Assembly: GCF_963576675.1 (NCBI RefSeq)
Contig: NC_088916.1
Span: 57,491,001 to 57,555,000 of the forward strand
Direction: 5' to 3'
DNA length: 64,000 nucleotides
Origin: Euphorbia lathyris
Lineage: Eukaryota; Streptophyta; Magnoliopsida; Malpighiales; Euphorbiaceae
This document shows positions 54,920 through 64,000 of this stretch, piece after piece. The first letter of the stretch is position 1; every line of letters begins with the position of its first letter. The notes beneath the pieces are model-generated. The model was not told the origin of the DNA. It did no database searches and saw nothing but the letters and a program-made list of their open reading frames with translations. The translations under genes and the position numbers were made by a program.

Positions 54920-56380
54920 GCTTCTTGCTTAAGATATCTCTCATAAATTTTCAAGTATTATTGTACTATACGACTTTGATTAACTATAATATCAAGATAA
55001 AATGAACTCAAAGCTGCACATTTGTCACTAAGTTTATTGATGAAATTCTAATTTTTGGCCCAAATTCCTTCATTTAAAGTCTGAAAGGGGCTCCTAAAAT
55101 TTTATTTATTATTTTGGGAAACTTAATTTCTAATTTTTTTGGATTAGGTAGGATTTTAGTGAAACACATATTTATTATTTTATAATGTTTCTGAGTAGAC
55201 AGTTTATGAATAAAAAATGTTATATTTCTTTTGAGTTCGATGTTTCACATGCATTTTTAATTAAATATTTTATAGATTGAAATTATATTGGAATATCTAT
55301 AATCTGGAGGGTTGTTCAGATAAAGCCATATAATTGCATGTGAAATATAGTTGGGTAAAATCTCTAGTGTCGTCGATAATAAATTATATAGTTTTTAATT
55401 TTAATCTTTAGTCGTGTCAAGTTTGAGACCAATTGGGCTGCCTTCTTCACAAGAATATTTGATAAAGAAGAAAAACACACAACCTAAAGCTTGTCTTTTT
55501 CTTGTCATTTTGTCAACATAACATCCAATTTAATATTTGCAATTATTCTAAGTAAAGTTGGATAAGATCACAAGGATCCTACATACCAATTTGCCCATTT
55601 TTTAATATTATTTTACATTTACAAATTCACTATATTTTGCCAGCAAAATGTTATTATGTTTTCAACTCTGGAACTTCTATCATAATAATTTTTAGTAAAA
55701 TTATAAAAAAAAAAAAAAAACTTGTAGTTTAGTGAATTTGTAATGACAATTCTGTCGTTTAAAAGTTTATAAATAGAAATCTGTGATTTATGCAGTTATT
55801 TGTAAATTTAAATATTTTATCAAAAATTATTGTAGTGACTATTTATCTTAAAATGATGTAATTTAGAGCAATTAAAAAGATTGATTTTACAAATTACCAA
55901 GTTTGAATTTGTAAATTATACGTTTATTTGTAAATTTTGAAATCATGAGATTATTTTTACAAATGGACTAAACTACTAATTTTTAATCATTTAAAACTAC
56001 CTTTTAAATGGTGAAGAATACTCAATTGAAGCATTATGACATTGGTGTTGGAAAAAGTGACTATTTATAAATATGGTGTTTCAAAAAAGAAAAGTGATTA
56101 TTTATGAAGTGATTATTCAATTTTAAGAAATATAATGGGTAAATGTACTTTGAATAATAAGTAATATGTTTGGTATTCTATTGGATAAGATGGTTTCAAC
56201 AGTATTTAAAAAGTTTTATAGAAACTCTTTCACAAGTAATACTATTAAAGGAATATAGTTTAATTGGTATTGATATGAGGCTAAATAATATCACACGCGT
56301 GACATCATCATTATCCTCATCGCGGTCCAAGTCCAAACGTAATAAAGGCCTAAACAATGTCCAAAACGATCTATGACCCT
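54920..56380. other. AT-rich sequence without genes
   Basis: Only A/T runs and scattered short repeats (TTTGTAAATT variants at 55,790-55,980). No element ends were seen. Confidence 0.5.
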
Positions 56381-56805
56381 TCAACAGCCTAGATATGTCC
56401 ACCACGCCTCAAGCCCAATGAATGGCAGCCCATCGCAACACACGAGGTCCTGATCTCGGAACTTTATGGAATCTTCTAGAATCCTACGAGACAAAGGATT
56501 CCTACTAGGATTCAGACTCCTTAAGGGATTAGGAATCCTAGCTCCGTAAAGATTCTCAAGAAGGTGACAACCTTAAACCTAATCAAACATTATAAATAGA
56601 CTGGTATAGACGCAAGGCTGGGTATATTAACTATTATCTCAAACTTGTTCATACCCTTCCTTTCGGTCCTAAACCATAAATTGACTTAGGTATCGAAGCA
56701 GGTTTGTTGGACTCCAGCCCCATCATACTGTTTTGTAGGCTCAACACGACGTTGGATCATCATCGTGACTTGGACACGTAATCAAGATCAGGTAACAAGT
56801 TATCA
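56381..56805 (+). mobile_element. Ty3/gypsy LTR, 3' part
   Basis: TATA box TATAAATAG at 56,591-56,599; the end TTATCA at about 56,804 is followed by a TTCGTGCAGTGAGCATGGA leader like the primer-site text of the minus-strand relic. GGATTC...GAATCC inverted segments lie upstream (56,480-56,560). A second, incomplete copy is at 28,860-29,110. The LTR start was not found. Confidence 0.6.
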
Positions 56806-58155
56806 TTCGTGCAGTGAGCATGGATTCCGACAATCCACTGTCTATCAAAATATTCAGTGATGGCTCAATCTAGTCGCGTTCACTCAGAGATCCACCGGAA
56901 CAATGACCAAGAAGTCAATCAGCAAGTAGGGCCCCAGGCCCAATTAGATCCTTAATACCAGCTCCTAGCGGAGGAAGTCTTCCGAAGGTTCGCCTGTAAT
57001 CTGGCGGCTATGCAAAAGGAGATGGACGATAAAAAAAAGCAACATATAAGCTGGAGATGGATGATCTTCGGCGGCAGATGCAGAAGGCGAAGGGGACGAT
57101 TTAAAAAAGCCAGCTCAAACAGGAGAATCTAGTAGGGAATCCACCAGGACACCTAGGGCCTATTACCGAAGTCTATCCCCTAGGCGAAGGTATTCCAGAT
57201 CAATAAGCCCTCCTCGGTACCATACAAGGCGGAAGGATCCTAAGACCAAGGAAAAAGACAAATCCCGCGGGCGAAGCAAACGTAGTTCCCTGTCAAAGCC
57301 CCTAAATAACCGTCACTGAATGTCTGACTCGGAAAAGTCGAAGGGCAAAGACGATACGCCCCTCAGTAAAGAGGATATATTAGAGCTCCTCGAGAAGAAT
57401 TCTTTGTGTAAATCCAGCTTTTGGGATGGATACTCTGATTTGGCAAAGACAACCACGCCTTTGTCAAAGGAGATTCAGCGGCAGCCCATGCCTCGAGGAT
57501 TTTGGGTTCCAACCTTCGCACAGTATGGAGGATTGGGAGGACCATATCACCCATATCAAGAATTTTCGGTGAATAATGGAAGCAACTACAGCTACTGACA
57601 CAGTATTATACCATATTTTCCCCACTACTCTAAAAGAATCAGTAGTCTTTTGATACGAGTAGCTCCTACCCGAGTCGATCCACAACTTCAACCAAATGGT
57701 GGAATCATTCGTTGACCACTTCATCACCTCAGTTCTAGAGGCGAAGACCATATTGGATCTCAATCGAGCGGTCTAGAACAAGGGAGATACCTTGTCCCAG
57801 TTCATTGAAAAATTACAAGCCATGGCATTAATTCAGGTTAAAGAATTTAATATGGGAGGCACCATAAGAGCCCTGACCAGTAATTGTCGAAGTTGTGCGC
57901 TTCAGCAAAGCATCATCACCGCTCGGTCGAAAGACTTTCAGGAACTAATGAAGAGCGTTCGAGATTACACCCATTGGGATGAGCACAAGTTGAACCTACT
58001 ACTTCAGAGAGATCAAACCCCCAACAGTGATAAACCATCCAAGAAGAAAGAGGGCGGAGACCGAAGCACTAGCGGGCCTCGGGAGCAAAAGGACAAGCCA
58101 CGACACTCCTTTAACGCTCTCAGAAGGAGATGCTCTTTTGGGTAGAAGACATCAA

Positions 58156-59701
58156 AATGCAAATTGAGTACTGTTGTCTCCAAAATGGAGTGACACTAGC
58201 AAGTGCACTAGGTCCCAAGTAATAAAGTGAAAGTATATTATCGTCTCCACAGGGATAGGAAGGCTAGAAATTACGGAGTTCTTTTATAGAACAATCACAT
58301 TCTTAGAACAGTAGGTCGAGTGCAATTATAAGTTGAGGTGAAATGACTAATGAATTAACTCTAAGACTAGAAAGTATGTAATATATTCTAAACAGTAGCT
58401 ACACATGCACTTTAAAGTAAGATTGATTCAGGAATTAATAGAACAAGCGGGAAGCACAACCAGACAGCTGGTGAACAAGTAGATTTTCCCTTATTGAGAA
58501 ATATTGTGCACATAGATCCAAGGTAATTTTCACTAATCTCACTAAGGTCATGTCTCCCATGTTCCAGAGATTCTACTAAGAGCATGTAAACTAGTATAAA
58601 ACGTGGGCTCGTAAGAACTCTTATGCATTAAGAACAAGAAAGCATTTTAACCGTGAAGCTAAAAACCCTTGGCACATCAATTGATCGTGTCTCCATCCTC
58701 AATTAATGTGTGTTAGATTGCATTTTCTGTTATCTGACCCGAGTCTCCTCCGCAGTTATCCAACTAAAGGATAGGCTAGCTAAACCTAACAACAGTGTTG
58801 ATCACATGCACCTTAATGAACAAGTAGAATTTGCTCATTCACCGTTAGATCTAGGCTTATTAGAATCCTAAGGTGGAGATTCAAAGCATCTTGAGGCTTA
58901 GATTTAATAAGCCTATATCTAACGGTGAATGAGCAAATTCACTTGCTCATTAAGGTGCATGTGAAAATTCCTGACCTAACAATCATCTAAAAATACTCTT
59001 GCATACAATAGGGGTGGACTACTACTTGCATCAACCAACCTTAGGCCGGTTTCGGCTCATAGAGTGACTACTCACTCATGTTAATACTTGAATTAAAAAG
59101 AATATATAAAGGAAACATAAGATAAGAACTAGATGAAAAGGTGTGAGATTACTAAGGATCTCATTTTCAAGAGTACAACACTTAAACTTAAATAAATACT
59201 GGAAAGATAGATTGAATTGTGTCCCCTAACTTCCTACAAGAAGTTATATAAAGGGACACAAAATAACAAAACAAAGTACCAAACAAGTTATATAAAATCA
59301 GCAAAGAACAGTCTGCTGCCGGAAAGAACAGTTTGGGACAACAGACAAACAATTCAGAAAAAGACAAGTCTGCAGCATAAGATAAAACAACACAAGCAGA
59401 CAAGTTTGCCTACAAAAGGACAATGTTTTTCTTTTCCATAACCATTTGAGATGCATGCAAAGACTTATTGACATGGAAACTTGCATTAGGACTCCTTATT
59501 CCTCCTTCCCAAGCCTGGTTATGTGATCTCTCCTTCCTCCATCAGTTTCAGTGCCCCTTGACTCCAGTTGAGCAAGCAGACGCAACAGAGAGCAACCTGC
59601 ATGGATAGGGCAAATTATAAGGGATTTTGGCTTTTGATTTGATCATTCTAGTATTAAAACTAGCCCTTAATTCCGTGATTATCATGACATAATTTGCACT
59701 T
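58156..59701. mobile_element. LTR-like insertion in gypsy gag, with odd termini
   Basis: 1,546 bp between two copies of ATCAA (58,151-58,155 and 59,702-59,706). Starts AATGCAAATTGAG and ends AATTTGCACTT, inverted except for one indel. The start holds TATTATCGTCTCCACAGGG, a sequence type seen in plant LTRs. It contains the MITE at 58,793. A solo LTR with a damaged end is the likeliest reading, but canonical TG...CA at the duplication edges is lacking. No coding domains are present. Confidence 0.6.
58793..58973. mobile_element. Fold-back Mutator-type MITE, copy B
   Basis: 181 bp, close to copy A (11,635-11,815). Perfect 9-bp duplication ACCTAACAA at 58,784-58,792 and 58,974-58,982. It is inserted in the LTR-like element, which is in turn inserted in gypsy gag: three levels of nesting. 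Confidence 0.93.
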
Positions 59702-60362
59702 ATCAAGTACCCATCTAAACTCAAGAATGGCCGAAGCAATGGAAAATACTGCCATTTTCACAAGAGCGAACGTCACAAAATGGAAGACTACGGGCAGCTA
59801 GTTTTGGAGTTAGAAAAAATGCCTGAAATGGCAAGTTAGACCGATTCCTCAAAAAATACGGAGAGGAAAGTAAAAAGAGAAGGACAAGAAGTAAGATAGT
59901 CGAGCCCCCAAGGGTGTAACAAACGTGATTGTCGGAGGTTCCTGGACCAAAAGGAAGAGGGGGGAGACTGCTACCACCAAAAAAAGTAAAGGAACAACGC
60001 TTAAGACGTTTACTTCAACGACCTCAAAAATAAATTTGAAGGATGGCATGACGATGCCTTGGTGATTGCGATGTTGATTGCCGATTACAAGGTCTGAAGA
60101 GTCTATATAGACACCAGGAGTTCTATCAACGTCATTACTCAAAAGGTCTTTGAAGGCCTCAACATTGGGGAAATGAACCTGAATAGAAGCACGACCCCTT
60201 TGTGGGGATTAGTGGCCACATGGTTCCTCTACTCGGAACTATCAGCCTAGAGGTGGAAGTGAGAGATTTAGGACCTAAGTGGCGAAGCAAGGCAAAATTC
60301 TTGGTAGTGGACGCCACACTCCCGTACAATGCCATTATGGGGCGACCTTTGAGATAAATTAA

Positions 60363-60909
60363 GGAATTGATGTCCAATATTTTTATTAGGAAACTTGAAA
60401 AGAATTTGAGGTAAATTAGAAAATTTGGTAACTGATGCCCATGTTTTTATTCAAGTATAATTTTTTTTGAATTTAATCTAATGCCAATGTTTTTAATTTG
60501 GAAAGAATCTGATGACAATGTTTTTAATCCAATACATTTTTTTTAATTTAAGTATAGTTTAAAAGAATTAGTACTATAAATTACTATAATTGGGTCCTCT
60601 CTCATCTTTGGGCCCTGGGCAGATGCCCCTCCTGCCCAGGTTTAGGAACGAGTCGGTTCTCCTTCTTCAATCTATCTCTTCTTCCTCTGTACATTCTACG
60701 CAAACTTTCAATAAACAAAATTCAGTTTCTTCAATCACTTATGTGTTCAATCTTGTTACATCTATCAGAAATGAGAATCTAGAATTTCGGGATTTAGAAA
60801 CATTGTCAACTAATAACTGAAATTAATGATGATTAAAGGCATGTTTGGTTCATATTTATTGTTGATAATAGGTAATAGATATTAGTTTATTTTTCTACTA
60901 AAAAAACTA
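60363..60909. other. Unassigned sequence with a repeated ATG(C)CAATGTTTTTAAT theme
   Basis: Four degenerate copies of GATGCCAATGTTTTTAAT lie between 60,369 and 60,535. A GGGCCCTGGGCAGATGCCC segment at 60,611 may be a DNA-element end. No gene was recognised. Confidence 0.35.
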
Positions 60910-61180
60910 GGGTAATGATATATACAGCCCTTAGGACTGTATATTAGCATTTAATAGAATAGCATATTTATATTTATTAGTGTATTATTTATATTTATTA
61001 TTACATTGAAATTTTAAATACAACAAAATCTATTAATGTAAATATTGGAAGTATACAATTATATTTAATTTATTCAAAAGTTCAATACAATAATATATAT
61101 AAATATTAGAAATACACATAAATATAGTACCCTATTAAATGCTAATATACAGCCTTAAAAGCTGTATATATCATTACCCA
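60910..61180. mobile_element. Mutator-type MITE (271 bp)
   Basis: Termini GGGTAATGATATATACAGC and its exact complement at the right. Longer inverted ends run through GCATTTAATAG. The flanks share AAAAAAACTA (60,900-60,909 and 61,181-61,190), fitting a 9- or 10-bp duplication. AT-rich interior. Confidence 0.8.
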
Positions 61181-61656
61181 AAAAAAACTATTCCCAAATT
61201 TTATTAAACATTTTTTATTTTCTATTTAGAATTATAAATAGATAGTAGTTCCGAAAAAACAAAATCAAAGTAAAGATTGGGCTTAGCTTAACTTAGGTAG
61301 GAGGGCAACCTTAAGAAGGGTGAAATGAATGGATAAGGAAATAGATAAGGAATTGGAAAGCTTAATTTACCCGTGGATATTATTTATTAGAAACTACAAA
61401 GTAGAAGAAGATTATCCACAAGGCCAATTATACAGATCGAAACGTGGCGGCCCAACTGTAAACTTTTTACTTCAACTCACTTTTTCTTTTTTGGAAATAA
61501 AAATTCCCAAATTAAGTGATTTGATAATGTGTTAAACTTGATAACAAAAGACTTCATAATACATTGAGTTAACTTAAGGCCTGCTTGATTCAGCTGATAG
61601 TTAATAATTATTGTTGCTGCTGTTAATTGTTTGCAGTTACTGTTAGTTGCTTATTA
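61181..61656. other. Unassigned sequence and left part of an older MITE
   Basis: From about 61,577 (GGCCTGCTTGATTCAGCTG) the text looks like the start of a DNA element. It resumes after the nested MITE and may end near 62,343 (AACAAACACTCG). The ends are not proven. Confidence 0.3.
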
Positions 61657-61831
61657 CAGTAAAATCTCTATATAGGAATACACTTGGGACCGAACTATTT
61701 ATATAATAATTGGAAGGTTATTACTAAATAAAGTTTGGTAATAGATGTTATTACCAAGTTGGAATCGAGTTTTTTTATAACAAAATAGAGGTTATTCCTA
61801 TATAGAGTATTCATATACTGAGGTTTTAATG
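61657..61831. mobile_element. Tc1/mariner-type MITE with TA flanks
   Basis: 175 bp, from CAGTAAAATCTCTATATAGG to the imperfect complement ending GGTTTTAATG, with TA on both sides. The termini are related to the Emigrant-like element at 38,485 but the interior differs. Confidence 0.65.
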
Positions 61832-63060
61832 TATTAGTTATTAGCTAATAGATGTTGCTATTAACTGATTACGGTTGCAGTAAGATGTTTACTGTTGCTA
61901 TTAGTTACTTGTTAATAGTTGTTTGTTATTCATTGTTCGATTATTAGTGTTTGGTAAAATTATATTAAAATGTTGTTGTTAGTGTTTAAAATGTCTTGAA
62001 CATGTTTTAAATTAATCAACAAATAAATTATAAAATAAAAAATGTATTACACAAATTAATAAAAAAAATAAAAAATATTGAAAGCAATAAAACTTTGTTC
62101 TTTCAGTAATTATGTTATAGAAATAGAAATGATATTAAAGAAAAACATATTTTGTGCAAATAAAAAGAATAATTTTATCAATAGCAAATAATTACTAACA
62201 GTTGCCATAAAAAGCTTCATAACACTTTAGTTCCATATAAATGTTAAATGCTGATGTTATATAAACATATAATCAAACGCTACATTTTATACAGTTTGTA
62301 GTAAAATGTTAAATGCTTTTCCGAAAAACTAAAACAAACACTCGTTAATAATGTAACAATTATTTATATAGCGTTTTCAATTGATTGATGTGATAACATG
62401 TGAACTGAACTTAAAGAAATTATTACAATTTTCTCAATTTGCAAACACGGGTATGCTTTTGGCAAGTTATGAAATGTAATCCTCGATTTGGAAATAAATC
62501 ATACCACAACTTCTTTTACTTTCTTTTTATTTTCCCTTTTTAACTTATCCCCACAATATATTTCTACATATTTCACATCTCATAAAATTACTTAACAATG
62601 TAAACTAAATCCTGAGGAAATTTAAATCCCTAGGATAAGGAGATTTTATATTATATTCTCATCGTTTGAAGTGAACATTCTACTTGAAATTAAGGAGGCG
62701 TTTGTTTACCCTATTTTCTCTTCTTGTTTGTCATTTCATATTAAAAATTAAAGTTTTGGCTGTTTGGTTAGGAAACTAATGATTCGTTTTTATACATGAA
62801 ACTTAGCTTTTTTTCTCAAAAAAAACATGGTATCTCTACTTTTCCGACAACAAAGAGCAAATCGTAGCAGTAAACAGCAATAGGGTAAATCCAATCAGCT
62901 CTAACAATAAATGAGTATTGCCCCATTTGAGTAGACCATGCATTAAAATAAGTGATTGCTTCCAAATTCATGAATTCAAGTGCAGTTTCAGGGATGCCAA
63001 CCATTAATTTGATCACATTAACTAAACAGTTTTTCTAATTTAATTAGCTAACATCTTTAC
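61832..63060. other. AT-rich sequence without genes
   Basis: A GGAGGCGTTTGTTTACC text at about 62,695 resembles the left end of Harbinger-type MITEs, but no partner was found. The minus-strand frame at 62,816-63,016 is not recognised. Confidence 0.4.
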
Positions 63061-63420
63061 TAATTGATGAAATATGTGAAGATCCTCTCTTTATGGATCA
63101 TCGACCCAGGCCCACGATGTCAGACGCTGTTGGGTCCGGATCTACCCTATCGCTTCCAGGCCAGAGCCTTAGCATGGAGAAATGGCGTGTGCAAACTAGT
63201 TCCGACTTCAGGGAAAACCTATAAATATTTCACATTTATAACCTCATAAGAGTAATTTTTTCTCTCTCTATATTGCCTTTGCTAACTTGATCGTTACAGT
63301 ATATTTAGGAAACGCTTCCAGCACAGGTCGATCCACAACATACGGCGAGTCCGATCGCTCGACACTAATTATCCCCTAAACTATCATCCTTTGCTGGGAT
63401 AGGCAAACTCACCGATTTGA
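63061..63420 (+). mobile_element. Ty3/gypsy LTR fragment
   Basis: TATA box TATAAATA at 63,230-63,237, followed 45-60 bases later by GCTAACTTGATCGTTACAGT, the plant LTR R/U5 theme also seen in reverse at 40,400-40,490. Neither end nor coding sequence is present. Confidence 0.5.
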
Positions 63421-64000
63421 AAGCTTTTAAGTAAAATTATCAAAATTATTCTGTTTTAAAACTTAATTTCACTCAATACATCAAATCGTCAGGTTACTTT
63501 ACAGTACGGATAGTAATTATCGGATTTATGTCGTGTTAACTTTGTATTAGTGTCAAAATGACTCAACTCTAATCAAACCCAAAATCGTTTGTATCTAACG
63601 AGGTTAGTGTCGATTCGGTATCGTGTTTTAATGGTTTAAAAATATAGAAGGATGTGATACTATTTTTAAATATTTTATATTATCGTAGCACATCAGTAAC
63701 AAATCAAAGACATGTATGTGTGCATGCGTAAGAAATTAAAAAAAAATATGAAAAAAAAAACATATTGTGTTCTGTACCAAATTAACACTGACATGCACAC
63801 ACATTGTATATTCTTTTAATTCTAGTTTTATTTTTATTTTTTTTTCTCCGATGAGTGATCACATACAGAGTGGAGATAAGGAGATTTACAGCAATATATA
63901 AAATATAATTATAGTTAGAAATATAATTATAAATAAAATTGATACAATTTGCAAATTTTAAGAGATAATCATACCATTTATAACATTAGGGACGAAACTT
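63421..64000. other. AT-rich sequence without genes
   Basis: Nothing recognised to the window edge. Confidence 0.4.

Larger units (their letters stand above)
56860..60362 (+). pseudogene. Ty3/gypsy gag-protease relic, interrupted
   Basis: Gag starts at ATG 56,860 (MAQSSRVHSEIHRN). The gag core is at 57,690-58,010: FNQMVESFVDHFITS, then LSQFIEKLQAMALIQVKEF and a DFQELMKSVRDYTHWDE end, in the usual order. After an insertion (58,156-59,701) comes KYCHFHKSERHKMEDYGQL, the CxFH...GHxxxDC region with Cys and Gly already mutated. Protease follows at 60,030-60,360: HDDALVIAMLIADYKV, the active-site DTG changed to DTR in RVYIDTRSS, and LVVDATLPYNAIMGRP. RT is missing after 60,362. Inactive. Confidence 0.85.

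Noticed and set aside
59188..59486. Overlapping frames on both strands (for example 59,217-59,441).
   Set aside because: They lie in the LTR-like insertion, have no domain, and overlap on opposite strands.
62816..63016. A minus-strand frame of 66 codons (MIKLMVGIPETALEFMNLEA...).
   Set aside because: No recognisable domain, splice signal or second copy; not enough to call a gene.

Overview
The window is nuclear DNA of a flowering plant, most likely a eudicot. It is AT-rich and gene-poor. It holds plant-type LTR-retrotransposon relics (Ty1/copia and Ty3/gypsy), L1-type LINE tails, an Au-type SINE, Stowaway, Harbinger, hAT and Mutator-type MITEs, and one small plant-specific gene family (DUF4408 plus DUF761). 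No rRNA, tRNA gene, CRISPR array or bacterial-type operon was seen. The species cannot be named from the sequence.

Layout. 1-6.0 kb: decayed copia elements on both strands, with a recognisable 3' LTR. 6.6-11.8 kb: two LINE RNase H tails, an inverted incomplete MULE copy, a primer-site-like LTR end and two Mutator-type MITEs. 11.8-16.3 kb: a gypsy relic on the minus strand broken by a probable solo LTR. 16.3-38.5 kb: the core of the window, a mosaic of segmental duplications. It contains two intact DUF4408/DUF761 genes (minus strand, near 17.3-18.0 and 23.8-24.5 kb) and a doubly truncated third copy at 38.0-38.4 kb. It also carries four copies of a MULE with a nested hAT MITE and two copies of a decayed hAT transposase gene. 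38.5-48 kb: an Emigrant-like MITE, an Au SINE, a fourth gene relic at 39.5 kb, nested MULEs and LTRs, and a third gypsy gag relic. 48.8-53.6 kb: a gypsy gag-pol relic on the minus strand, split by a 1,575-bp solo LTR with a perfect 5-bp target duplication. 56.4-60.4 kb: a plus-strand gypsy LTR-gag-protease relic split by another insertion that itself contains a MITE. 60.4-64 kb: MITEs, AT-rich sequence and a gypsy LTR fragment.

How it fits together. The only genes that look functional are the two DUF4408/DUF761 paralogues. Everything else is mobile DNA or its debris. The nesting gives a relative history. A gypsy LTR was hit by a MULE (9-bp duplication; a paralogous unoccupied site survives near 16,173). 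The MULE was hit by a hAT MITE (8-bp duplication). The composite was cut and joined to other debris and then duplicated with the gene. One breakpoint was patched with a 78-bp fragment identical to an LTR tail 19 kb away. A Stowaway MITE then landed just upstream of gene copy 2.

I found no convincing new functional system. The best leads are the gene array and its mosaicism, the templated-filler junction, the TTCGCA hairpins of the MULE family, and arrays of quasi-palindromic motifs in several unrelated LTR-like regions. Family names rest on reading motifs by eye; no database search was run.
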